A stretch of DNA of 27,653 bases from contig JBMOLL010000140.1 in assembly GCA_049325415.1 (NCBI GenBank), positions 1-27,653 on the forward strand. Reading direction: 5' to 3'. This DNA comes from JBMOLL01 sp049325415 (lineage in GTDB: Bacteria > Bacteroidota > Bacteroidia > Bacteroidales > GCA-2748055). The notes beneath the pieces are model-generated. The model searched no databases and was not told the origin of the DNA. It saw nothing but the letters and a program-made list of their open reading frames with translations. Positions 8,040-15,858 of the stretch are shown one piece after another (the first letter of the stretch is position 1; each line of letters begins with the position of its first letter). Both the position numbers and the translations under genes were made by a program.

Positions 8040-8930
8040 ATGAGCATTATCGACGATATCAGGCAGTCCTATAAGAGAGGAAGTTCACTCAATAAGCTGA
8101 TTTATATCAACATTGGTGTCTTCCTGCTGATTCAGATCGCACATATTATTCTTATTCTTTCCAATTCAGCCGAGCAGTTTGAAAACCTGCTCAGTATCCT
8201 GGCCGTACCGGCATCCATTCCGCAACTGGGACTAAGACCCTGGACGCCGGTTACCTACATGTTCCTTCATGAGGGCTTTTTGCATATTCTGTTCAATATG
8301 CTCTGGCTCTACTGGTTCGGGAGCATTTTTATCCAGGAACTGGGAGAAAAGAAGTTATTGGGGGTTTACCTGCTCGGGGGGCTTTCCGGAGCCGCCATGT
8401 TCATCCTCTTTTACAACATTTTTCCTTATTTCTCTGCAAGCGTGGCCAATGCTGTGGCACTGGGAGCCTCGGCCTCTGTTATGTCGGTGGTGATCGCAGT
8501 TTCCTTCTATGTGCCCGAGCGCAGGCTGAACCTGGTTTTTATCGGCCCCGTTAAGATTATCTATATTGCTCTCGTATCCTTTATCCTGTCGTCGGTTGTT
8601 GATTTCAGCGTAAACTCCGGAGGTAAAATAGCCCATTTCGGGGGGGCGCTTTTTGGTATCCTTTTTGCGCTGTCGTACCGCAACGGGAAGGATATTACAC
8701 GATGGTTCGACCGGATCATGGACAGCCTTGTTTCGCTGTTCCGCCCGGGAAAGCGAAGAATGAAAGTTACTTACAAAAGGTCTGCCGATGACATGGAATA
8801 TAACCGGCAGAAAAAAGAGGAACAGAAGGATATCGATGAGATCCTCGACAAGATCTCAAAGGGAGGGTACAACAGCCTCAGTGCTGCCGAGAAAGAGCGC
8901 TTATTCCGGATGGGAAACAAGAAGCCTTGA
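8040..8930 (+). CDS. Rhomboid family intramembrane serine protease with cytosolic tail (second of two)
   Basis: A 296-residue paralogue of the preceding gene. Key parts are TYMFLHEGFLHILFNMLWLYWFG (HxxxxHxxxNM, partly 72-94), GASAS with Ser144, and IAHFGG with His199, so it should be active. After the last helix (about residue 212) comes a charged cytoplasmic tail of ~80 residues. Its end (DEILDKISKGGYNSLSAAEK, ~265-284) matches the short helical module found at the C-terminus of many Bacteroidota rhomboids (DUF6576-like). It begins 8 bases after the first rhomboid. Having both genes side by side suggests division of labour or a hetero-oligomer, but the sequence does not settle which. Confidence 0.93.
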   Translation: MSIIDDIRQSYKRGSSLNKLIYINIGVFLLIQIAHIILILSNSAEQFENLLSILAVPASIPQLGLRPWTPVTYMFLHEGFLHILFNMLWLYWFGSIFIQELGEKKLLGVYLLGGLSGAAMFILFYNIFPYFSASVANAVALGASASVMSVVIAVSFYVPERRLNLVFIGPVKIIYIALVSFILSSVVDFSVNSGGKIAHFGGALFGILFALSYRNGKDITRWFDRIMDSLVSLFRPGKRRMKVTYKRSADDMEYNRQKKEEQKDIDEILDKISKGGYNSLSAAEKERLFRMGNKKP

Positions 8931-8964
8931 GGAATTTCCCTATTTTTGACTAACAAGAGGTTGG

Positions 8965-10080
8965 ATGAAAAAGATCTTCAGGCAAATATTGTTTTACTTG
9001 AATTTCCTGCTGGCTTTTGGTCTGCTGCTGGCGTATATGTCGGTTTTTGTGAATCCATCCGTCTTTGTGATCCCTGCCTTTTTTGGACTGGCCTATCCCT
9101 ACCTCCTGATCCTGAATGTAATCTTTTTGTTTTACTGGATCATCCGACTGAAAAAGGAATTTTTACTGCCTCTTGTGGTCATTCTGCTGGGATGGAACCA
9201 CCTTACAAGCCTTTTGCCCATGCGCTTTGCACAGGAAAAGACCAGAGAAGCCGAGGCCCCTTTCATCAAAGTGCTAACCTACAACGTCCGTTCACTGAAT
9301 GTATTCAACTGGGCAAATAATAAAAATGCCCGGAATGAGATATTTTCACTGATCCGTGCCGAAGACCCGGATGTGTTCGGATTGCAGGAATTCTATACCA
9401 CTCCGGCCCGGGGTAAACGCCTAAGGGATGTGATCCGCGAATTTCCGGCTACCCCTTATCATTCCGTATATTTTTCGATAGATGGAAAAGACGGGGAAGG
9501 TTTTGGCATTGCCACTTTCAGCCGGTATCCCATCATCAAGACCAGCCGGATCCCCTTTGACCACACCATGAACCTGGCGGTCTATTCCGATATCAAGGTC
9601 GGTGATGATACCCTCAGGGTCATCAATGTTCATCTTCAATCGATCCGTTTCAGGGAAAAGAATTATGCCTTTATGGATACGCTAAAGCTGAAATACAACA
9701 ACCAGCAGATGGCGGAACTCAAGGATATCGGACTCAGGCTTCGTGATGGCTTCGCCATGCGGGCTGAGCAATCAAGGATCATCTCGAACTACGTTAAACT
9801 CTCCCCCTATCCGGTCATTGTTATCGGTGACTTCAATGATACCCCGGTGTCCTACACTTATCACCGGGTGATCAGGGGGCTGAAGGATTCTTTCAGGGAA
9901 TCGGGAAAGGGTTTCGGCAACACCTATGCCGGTGAGCTTCCCTCGTTCCGGATCGACTATATCCTGCACAGTCCCGAGCTGGCTTCAAAGGATTATAAAA
10001 GGATCCGTAAAAAATATTCCGACCATTTTCCGGTTACGGCAGTTATTGGCAAAGCCAGAGCCCGGGAGAAGAAGCCCTGA
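8965..10080 (+). CDS. Membrane-anchored endonuclease/exonuclease/phosphatase (EEP) family protein
   Basis: A 371-residue protein with about three N-terminal membrane helices (10-28, 35-60, 67-80), then an EEP (DNase I-like) domain. The catalytic motifs are VLTYNVRSLN (Asn107 in the metal site), DVFGLQEFY (Glu142, metal ligand), VINVHLQS, VIGDFNDTP (catalytic Asp and Asn) and YSDHFPV (the Ser-Asp-His end motif). Enzymes of this superfamily cleave phosphodiesters in nucleic acids, inositol phosphates or sphingolipids; the anchored form suggests a periplasmic or membrane-lipid substrate. It follows the second rhomboid after 34 bases, probably in one transcript, although TATTTTTG at 8941-8948 could act as an internal -7 element. 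An overlapping frame from 8946 is a shadow. Confidence 0.9.
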   Translation: MKKIFRQILFYLNFLLAFGLLLAYMSVFVNPSVFVIPAFFGLAYPYLLILNVIFLFYWIIRLKKEFLLPLVVILLGWNHLTSLLPMRFAQEKTREAEAPFIKVLTYNVRSLNVFNWANNKNARNEIFSLIRAEDPDVFGLQEFYTTPARGKRLRDVIREFPATPYHSVYFSIDGKDGEGFGIATFSRYPIIKTSRIPFDHTMNLAVYSDIKVGDDTLRVINVHLQSIRFREKNYAFMDTLKLKYNNQQMAELKDIGLRLRDGFAMRAEQSRIISNYVKLSPYPVIVIGDFNDTPVSYTYHRVIRGLKDSFRESGKGFGNTYAGELPSFRIDYILHSPELASKDYKRIRKKYSDHFPVTAVIGKARAREKKP

Positions 10081-10224
10081 ACACTTTTCTTTTCGACCTG
10101 TTATACAGGAGAAAGGAGCTGTTTGGAACGAAAGCTGTTAAAATCTTTTATCTGCTTATCGCTCAATGTTTCATATTTCTCCTAACTTTACGTTATTATG
10201 GTTTTTAATCTCAAAAAGAAGCTT

Positions 10225-10680
10225 ATGAAAAACCTCGCTCTTTTAGTCGTACTGGCCTTGCTGGTCTCTTCATGCAATCTCTTTAAAAAGCCGTCGATGT
10301 CCCAGAAGGAGATTGATGCATTGATAACGGAAAAGCAGAACCTTGAAAAGCAGCTGCAGGAGAACAATGCCATGTATGAGCAGCAGATCAGTGATATCCA
10401 GAAAAACTCGGAACAGAAGATCGCTGATCTTCAGAAACAGGTTGAAAAATGCGGAACCGGCAAGTATCATGTGATTGTTGGTAGTTTTAAGACCCCTGCC
10501 TACGCCGATGAATATGCTGCCAAAATCCGCACACTTGGTTATGACGGAGAGGTCCTGACGGGCAAGTACAGTTTTAAACTGGTGACGAGCAGTTCTCACG
10601 AATCCCTGAAATCAGCTCTTGCAGCCATGCAAAAGGCAAGGGAAAGTGTTTCTGCAAAAGCCTGGGTTTATATCGAGTAG
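10225..10680 (+). CDS. SPOR-domain lipoprotein with coiled coil
   Basis: Start chosen at 10225 rather than 10198, because MKNLALLVVLALLVSSC is a complete lipoprotein signal with the modified Cys at position 17; this gives 151 residues. Residues ~28-80 (KEIDALITEKQNLEKQL onward) form a long polar coiled coil. Residues ~83-150 (GKYHVIVGSFKTPAYADEY to the C-terminus) are a SPOR domain, which binds glycan strands stripped of stem peptides, usually at the division septum. A role in envelope or septum maintenance is therefore likely. It is separated from the EEP gene by about 145 bases and has its own terminator, so it is probably a single-gene unit. Confidence 0.88.
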   Translation: MKNLALLVVLALLVSSCNLFKKPSMSQKEIDALITEKQNLEKQLQENNAMYEQQISDIQKNSEQKIADLQKQVEKCGTGKYHVIVGSFKTPAYADEYAAKIRTLGYDGEVLTGKYSFKLVTSSSHESLKSALAAMQKARESVSAKAWVYIE

Positions 10681-10697
10681 CAAAATTTACCGGGCAC

Positions 10698-10734
10698 CAC
10701 CTGTTCCTGACCCGGGACAGGTGTGTCCTTTTTC
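10698..10734 (+). terminator. Rho-independent terminator after the SPOR lipoprotein
   Basis: CACCTGTTCC (10698-10707) pairs with GGGACAGGTG (10714-10723), one G-T pair, loop TGACCC. It is followed by TGTCCTTTTTC. Confidence 0.75.
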
Positions 10735-10750
10735 AGGTTAAGGTGTTATT

Positions 10751-10791
10751 ACCGGTTCAACTTGATCCATTGACCCGGTATTTATTTTTTA
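10751..10791 (+). terminator. Second hairpin between convergent genes, plus-strand terminator-like
   Basis: ACCGG-T-TCAA (10751-10760) pairs with TTGA-C-CCGGT (10770-10779), with one mismatch. The plus strand then runs into ATTTATTTTTT, which is also the end of the sulfatase gene. It may act as a back-up terminator, protecting the convergent sulfatase from read-through. Confidence 0.5.
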
Positions 10792-12182
10792 TAATAGTCC
10801 TTACCGTATTTTTCTTCCAGCAGGCGGTAGTGATTTTCATCGGCAGCTGTCCGCTGAACCAGCGGGGGAGGCAAGGTCCCCAGCACATCAATGGCATGTT
10901 CCATGTAACGGAGCATTTCACCGGCCTTTTGAGGTTCTGCCTCAGCGAGGTTACGGCATTCACCCGGATCATCCTTCAGGTTGATGAGCAGAAGAGGATG
11001 TGGGGCTACCTCCTGCTTCCAGGCTGCTCCCGGGAAACCCTCATAGGGTAGCTTTATTTTCCAGTCACCCTTCCTGTATCCTTCCGCTTTACCTCCGTCG
11101 AAATATACAAAGCTGTCCCCCTGCCGGTGACCGGTGCCCAGCAGGACCTGCGTCAGATCTTCACCGTCGTAGTCCCTTCCCTGGGGAACTTCGATTCCGG
11201 CCAGACTGCAGAAGGTCGGAAACCAGTCGGTCATCAGAGCCATGTCGTTGTATTCACTTCCCTTCCTGATATGTCCCGGCCAGGACGCTATGGTCGGGAC
11301 CCTTTGTCCGCCTTCAAAGGTAAACTGTTTGCCTTCCCTCAGAATCCCGGCGCTGCCGCCGTATTCCTTCATTACCAGCCAGGGACCGTTGTCGCTGGAA
11401 AAAACGATGAGCGTCTTCCCGCGCAGGCCCTCCTTCTTCAGAGCCTTGATGATTTCACCTACACTCCAGTCAAGCTCCTGTACCACGTCACCATAGAGTC
11501 CTCTCTCAGAGGTTCCCAGGAAGCGGTCGCTTGCATAGATCGGCACATGAGGCATGCTGTGGGCCAGGTACAGGAAGAAGGGTGCTTCACGGTGGCGGTG
11601 GATAAAGTCCACGGCTTTTTCCGTGTAGGTGCGGGTGAGCAGGTGCTGGTCGGGATGGAAGTCGACCACTTCATTGCCCTCCATATAAACAGCGGAAGCC
11701 ATGTCGTTGCTGTAGGGAATGCCAAAATACTCATCAAATCCACGCTGCAGGGGCAGGTACTCATTCAAATGACCGAGGTGCCATTTCCCAACAATGCCCG
11801 TGGCATAGCCTGCATCTTTCAGCATGTCGGCCATTGTAATTTCATCCGTCGGCAGGCCTGTAAAGGATTCGGGAAAGAAAACGCCGTGAATTCCCATGCG
11901 CTGCGGCATCCGCCCGGTGAGCAGTCCTGCCCTGGACGGGGAACAAACCGGGGAGACGGAATAAAAGGAACTGAAGCGCATGCCGTCTTCACAAAGACTG
12001 TCGATGTTCGGCGTTCGGATGTCGGAGGCCCCAAAACAGCCGAGGTCACCGTAACCCAGATCATCGCAGAATATGAAGATGATGTTGGGCCTGGAATCAT
12101 CCGATCTTTGCGGAGCTGGTGTGTTGCAGGCGGAGACGAGAAGGCTTCCGGTAATCAGCGGCAGTGCGTGTTTAATATTCAT
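10782..12182 (-). CDS. Lipoprotein sulfatase (formylglycine-dependent, arylsulfatase type)
   Basis: This 466-residue protein opens with a lipoprotein signal (SLLVSAC, modified Cys19) and then NIIFIFCDDLGYGDLG, the first calcium-binding pair of Asp residues. The sulfatase signature is VCSPSRAGLLTGR with Cys80, the residue converted to formylglycine by an anaerobic or aerobic maturase. GKWHLGH, HSMPHVP and FSSDNGPW supply further metal and substrate residues. It belongs to the S1 sulfatases, which hydrolyse sulfate esters on glycans or aryl substrates; the lipid anchor places it in the periplasm or on the cell surface. It starts 11 bases after the stop codon of the upstream hydrolase gene, so the two form an operon. 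Its target may be a sulfated polymer also attacked by the GH30/GH2 enzymes; that link is inference. Confidence 0.93.
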   Translation of the reverse strand: MNIKHALPLITGSLLVSACNTPAPQRSDDSRPNIIFIFCDDLGYGDLGCFGASDIRTPNIDSLCEDGMRFSSFYSVSPVCSPSRAGLLTGRMPQRMGIHGVFFPESFTGLPTDEITMADMLKDAGYATGIVGKWHLGHLNEYLPLQRGFDEYFGIPYSNDMASAVYMEGNEVVDFHPDQHLLTRTYTEKAVDFIHRHREAPFFLYLAHSMPHVPIYASDRFLGTSERGLYGDVVQELDWSVGEIIKALKKEGLRGKTLIVFSSDNGPWLVMKEYGGSAGILREGKQFTFEGGQRVPTIASWPGHIRKGSEYNDMALMTDWFPTFCSLAGIEVPQGRDYDGEDLTQVLLGTGHRQGDSFVYFDGGKAEGYRKGDWKIKLPYEGFPGAAWKQEVAPHPLLLINLKDDPGECRNLAEAEPQKAGEMLRYMEHAIDVLGTLPPPLVQRTAADENHYRLLEEKYGKDYYKK

Positions 12183-12193
12183 CAGTGTTTTTT

Positions 12194-14584
12194 TTACCGT
12201 TCAAAACCCACATTATCAAGCATGATCATCCCTTTTTCACTCTGATCGAAAACGAGTTCAATCAGACGGATTTCCCCGGGATTAATCTGACCGATGGAGT
12301 CGGGCAAAGTACTTAAGGGGATCCTGAATACCTGGGGTATCAGTTCACAGTCGGAATTACCCTCGAAGAGTTTTGATTTGTAGATCTTCGATTTGATCTG
12401 AGGCTGCAGGGGGAGCAGGTCAGCCGAGCTGAGTGTGACGACACTCTGGTCGGCCGATGTCAGGCGCACCGTAAACAGGACAGGCTCCGGTTCCTGTTCC
12501 TTGTTTGGATCGCCGGCAAGTGAATCCTTTTCCGGGCTGATCGTTATCGTCGAATTGGCATCCGCGCTTAACAGGTTTGTATCTCCCTGAACCGAATTTT
12601 TTTCCGGTCGGTCCCCGGGATCCTGGTTATAATCGGCAATCCAGAAAGAAAGTGTGCTGTTAGCCGGTGAAAGGGACGCAACTTTCCCGTTCAGCCAGAG
12701 GCGATATACAGCCGGGATACTGTCTTTCGAATTATTCCACCCGAGGATCACTGCCCGGGTCTCCTGACTGCCCCATTTCAGGTTGATCTTCTCCTCTTTC
12801 CACCGTGTAAGGTTCTCTCCCGTAATGGAGTCAATCAGGGCAGTTCCTGAATACAGGTTGAGATCTTCTTCATAATCGCATAGAACCGTTCCTGTGTTGT
12901 CGGAAAACTGGTTCAGATAAACGCTTTCCGGAAGCCAGTTCCTCCCGCTGCGGTAGTCGCGGAACAGTGCAAGGAGTGCCGTGTCTCCGAAGAGGGTGCA
13001 TTTTACGAAAGACGACATATATACAAGGGCAATCTTTTCCTGGTCGGCAGCCGGCATGATGGCTTTCCGGTTAAGCACCAGTTTTACGGGGTAGCCGGCA
13101 TCGAACAGTCCCCAGGAAGTGTTGAACTGCCCGTGGTTGGCACCGTAGATGTAGATCCCGGTTTTAAAATGGTAGACGGAGTCGGTAAATGTGATCCGGT
13201 TCAATTGCCGCAAGCCATGGAAAGACTGCATATCACTGTCGAAACTGCCCTGCAGGGCAAGGAAGGAAAGATTCTTCAGAGGGGTTCCGATATTGGCGGG
13301 AGAGTATTGACCGTCGACCTGTGCAATGGAAATGATGCCCTTAATCCCGAAATTGAAGTCGAAGACCTCGAGGGCATTGTCGGGATCGCAGGGCAGGGTA
13401 TTGAAGAGGGCCGCCACACATACGGCCTCACCACCGCGGGAATGGCCGATCAGGACCACGTTATCGGGATCGGCTTTGCCATACAGCACCGAAGCGGTGT
13501 CACAGGTCCATGTTCTCCATTGTTCGAGGTGCTTAAGCAGGAGCCAGCCACGCGCATCGTTTTCGCCCTGCAGACCTTTTGGGATGTTGAACCAGGCACT
13601 GTTGAGGAAATTCTCATCGACCGAAACGGCAATGACTCCCATCGAGGCAAACTGTTCTCCCAGGTAGGCATAACCCGGATCGGAGTAATCGCGGTCGAGG
13701 TGGTTGCCGTGGACCATCAGGATCAGCGGGAAGGGTCCCTCACCTTTTGGCATCCAGACCCTGCCGTTCAGGGGCAGGCTGTCCGCTGTAAACCCCCAGT
13801 ACTTACTGCGCAGTTTGCCATGGAGCTTGTCCCACCCGTCGATCAGCCGGGAGCCGTCGACCGGGGTGGTGCGTATCGTTACAGAATCACCAAATTCTTT
13901 GCGGTGCCGGTCGGTCCCACTGCCATAGGTGAAGGTCGTCCATTCCCGGGTGCCGGGCAGGGAGGGATCGGGCTGGTCAGGTGTCGGGGGTAGCCAGGTG
14001 GCCTCCATGGCAAAGGGCTGCTGTTCTTCGGGCTCGCTTCCGGGAAAGAGAAGGAACCAGAAGGCAAAGACCACTCCCGCTGTTCCGGCGGTAAGGAAAA
14101 ACACATTCACATTGCGCTTAAGAGGTGACAGGTTTTTCCAGTTACCGGAGAAAAGGCTGTATGAGGAAGCCCCGATCATAAAGGGAGGGAATAGCAGGAA
14201 CAGGATCAGCACAAGGGAAGCCAGGTCGGGGGGGCCAAACATAAAGATAACCAGGAATAGGGGGGCAAATACTACCCATCCCCATTTTTTCGGAAGGGCG
14301 GAGAGCCAGCTCAGGATCAGCCTGAGCAGCAGCGCACTCAGAAGGGGAAAGACCACATAGATCAGGATGATAAACAGGGAAGCGGCGATCCCTGCATCAG
14401 GGAGCAGCGATATCACTGCGCCGGCATACAGGATAAGAAGAACAGCGATGATGGCAAAGGCTGCCCCCTTCCAGTTATTATCATTCAGTCGGATAAATTT
14501 CAGGAAGGAGCTTGAAAACCTGCTCATCAAACTACGGATGCGGGCCATAAATGTGCCGGCCGGATTCTGGGTTTCAGGGTTCAT
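12194..14584 (-). CDS. Membrane-anchored alpha/beta-hydrolase
   Basis: A 796-residue protein. Residues ~40-180 hold five or six membrane helices (AAFAIIAVLLILYAGAVISL is the first). Residues ~285-560 are an alpha/beta-hydrolase: HGN (292-294, oxyanion loop), GHSRGG (380-385, nucleophile Ser382), Asp near 449-451 (GSFDSD) and GANHGQFN (His484). The fold and the HGN/GHSRGG pair resemble the PET-hydrolase/platelet-activating-factor acetylhydrolase group of esterases. The last ~200 residues are beta-rich and may be a binding domain. Such a large fusion of an N-terminal multi-helix anchor with an esterase is unusual, and I cannot name the substrate. It shares an operon with the sulfatase, pointing to de-esterification and desulfation of one material. 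On the minus strand TAATTTTA (14718-14711) is a weak -7 candidate. Plus-strand frames across it are shadows. Confidence 0.85.
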   Translation of the reverse strand: MNPETQNPAGTFMARIRSLMSRFSSSFLKFIRLNDNNWKGAAFAIIAVLLILYAGAVISLLPDAGIAASLFIILIYVVFPLLSALLLRLILSWLSALPKKWGWVVFAPLFLVIFMFGPPDLASLVLILFLLFPPFMIGASSYSLFSGNWKNLSPLKRNVNVFFLTAGTAGVVFAFWFLLFPGSEPEEQQPFAMEATWLPPTPDQPDPSLPGTREWTTFTYGSGTDRHRKEFGDSVTIRTTPVDGSRLIDGWDKLHGKLRSKYWGFTADSLPLNGRVWMPKGEGPFPLILMVHGNHLDRDYSDPGYAYLGEQFASMGVIAVSVDENFLNSAWFNIPKGLQGENDARGWLLLKHLEQWRTWTCDTASVLYGKADPDNVVLIGHSRGGEAVCVAALFNTLPCDPDNALEVFDFNFGIKGIISIAQVDGQYSPANIGTPLKNLSFLALQGSFDSDMQSFHGLRQLNRITFTDSVYHFKTGIYIYGANHGQFNTSWGLFDAGYPVKLVLNRKAIMPAADQEKIALVYMSSFVKCTLFGDTALLALFRDYRSGRNWLPESVYLNQFSDNTGTVLCDYEEDLNLYSGTALIDSITGENLTRWKEEKINLKWGSQETRAVILGWNNSKDSIPAVYRLWLNGKVASLSPANSTLSFWIADYNQDPGDRPEKNSVQGDTNLLSADANSTITISPEKDSLAGDPNKEQEPEPVLFTVRLTSADQSVVTLSSADLLPLQPQIKSKIYKSKLFEGNSDCELIPQVFRIPLSTLPDSIGQINPGEIRLIELVFDQSEKGMIMLDNVGFER

Positions 14585-15222
14585 CTGGTCTGGTTTTCAG
14601 TTCAACACGGCGGATGCGGAAGCCCGACCGGAATTGCCCCGACAGATCCTTTTACGGCACGAATATGCTTATCAGCCCTTCTTATGCCGGTTTTGCTTCT
14701 TTTCCTGAACTAAAATTAAGGTATTTTCGGGCGCGGCGCAAGGTGTTTATTAACAAGGATGGGTGAGGAGTGAGGCCGACCTTCGCCACGGCTTCTGTGG
14801 GTAAAAAGTGAGAAGTGAGAAGTGAGACTGGAGAAGTGAGAGGTGAGACACGAAATGCAATACAGGTAAAATAGGGATCTCATCATAATACGAAATGCCC
14901 GGATAGATACTGAGACAGCCATCCCTCCCACCCCTCGCTCCGCCATAGCTTCGCGAAGGCGAGGCGGGGGAGGGACGGGAGGGCGGGGGCAGACAAGAGA
15001 TGAAAGACGGGTGAGAAGTCAAGAAAGAGGCCGATACAGTTCAGAAAAGGGCGTGACGAGAGGAGTGAGGAGTGGGGAGCCAGCCTTCGCCCTGGGGCAA
15101 CAGCGGATGAAAAGTGGGGGAGCGGTAGTGGGCGGGGATTCCTTTTTTACCTGCATAAAAACGGCTGTCGGGGAATATGTGTGAAACAGTCCCGGGGATT
15201 TTTATTGCTCCCCGTCATTCAT
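14585..15222. repeat. Gene-free stretch with GTGAGA-rich and CCTTCGCC-containing short repeats
   Basis: No supported gene lies in these 640 bases. From 14760 the composition becomes purine-rich. A motif of the shape gAGTGAGG...CCTTCGCC...AAAAGTG occurs at about 14768-14815 and again in looser form at about 15061-15117. Between 14806 and 14850 a 7-base unit AGTGAGA is repeated four or five times with small changes. A long hairpin (14923-14983) is annotated separately. Weak frames here on the minus strand (14716-15022) are low-complexity and have no domain signs. Confidence 0.5.
14923..14983. repeat. Long imperfect GC-rich palindrome, REP-like
   Basis: The left arm (14923-14952, CCCTCCC...CTCGCTCCGCC) pairs imperfectly with the right arm (14954-14983, GGCGAGGCGGGGGAGGG...GGGAGGG) around a TTCGCGAA centre at 14950-14957. 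It lies in the intergenic space between divergent transcription units. The shape fits a dispersed REP-type element or a remnant, but a single copy in the window cannot prove dispersal. Confidence 0.5.
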
Positions 15223-15230
15223 TACATTTG
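15193..15230 (+). promoter_or_regulatory. Putative gmhA promoter with overlapping hairpin
   Basis: TACATTTG (15223-15230) fits the -7 consensus exactly; no exact TTTG lies 19 bases upstream, though ATTG is at 15204-15207. A perfect 6-base hairpin (CGGGGA 15193-15198 with TCCCCG 15209-15214) covers the -33 region and could be an operator. Confidence 0.45.
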
Positions 15231-15258
15231 GCTTTGATTTACCTTAAATGAGGAAACA

Positions 15259-15828
15259 ATGAAAGAAATCGTTCGCGCATCCCTGCTGGAAGCCAGACTG
15301 GTACTGGATCAGTATCTTTCCGGGGAAGATAATCTGGAAAAAATTGTTGAGGCAGCGGGCGTGTTCGCTTCTGCACTGAAGGCCGGAAAGAAAGTTATTT
15401 CGTGCGGTAACGGAGGATCCATGTGCGATGCCATGCACTTTGCCGAAGAGCTTACCGGGCGTTACCGTGACGACCGGCCACCCCTGGCGGCAGTGAGTAT
15501 TTCCGATCCCTCACACCTTACCTGTACGGCGAACGATTATGGCTACTCGAAGGTGTTTTCCCGTTTTGTGGAAGGCTTCGGGAATGAGGGAGATGTGCTG
15601 CTGGCCATCAGTACCAGCGGGAATTCGGAAAATGTGATTGACGCCGCCCGTTCGGCAGCCAGGCTGGGCATGAAGGTGGTGGCCCTCACCGGTAAGGACG
15701 GGGGGAAGCTTGCCGCCCTTGCCGATGTGGAGCTCAGGGTGCCCTGGATGGGTTATGCCGACCGGATCCAGGAGGTTCATACCCTCATTATCCATAACCT
15801 GATTGATCTGATTGAACGGAATACCTGA
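15259..15828 (+). CDS. gmhA: D-sedoheptulose-7-phosphate isomerase (phosphoheptose isomerase)
   Basis: A 189-residue SIS-domain protein matching GmhA in length and motifs: SCGNGGSMCDAMHFAEELTG (48-67) with His60 and Glu64, STSGNSENV (118-126, phosphate-binding loop) and QEVHTLIIH with Gln171 and His179, the remaining zinc/catalytic positions. GmhA converts sedoheptulose 7-phosphate to D-glycero-D-manno-heptose 7-phosphate, the first step toward ADP- or GDP-heptose for LPS core or other glycans, in the cytoplasm. No other heptose gene is nearby, so its pathway partners must be elsewhere. It is followed after 30 bases by a membrane AraC-type regulator, possibly in the same transcript. Confidence 0.93.
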   Translation: MKEIVRASLLEARLVLDQYLSGEDNLEKIVEAAGVFASALKAGKKVISCGNGGSMCDAMHFAEELTGRYRDDRPPLAAVSISDPSHLTCTANDYGYSKVFSRFVEGFGNEGDVLLAISTSGNSENVIDAARSAARLGMKVVALTGKDGGKLAALADVELRVPWMGYADRIQEVHTLIIHNLIDLIERNT

Positions 15829-15858
15829 TTTTATTAACCGCAGAAGCGGAAACAAACT

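Noticed and set aside
11127..12245. Long plus-strand open frame (372 residues) opposite the sulfatase
   Set aside because: It is the mirror of a clear sulfatase with all catalytic motifs, has no domain signature of its own and is explained by codon bias.
13133..13993. Plus-strand open frame (286 residues) opposite the alpha/beta-hydrolase
   Set aside because: Antisense shadow; low-complexity Gly/Val/Asp-rich translation and no start signal.
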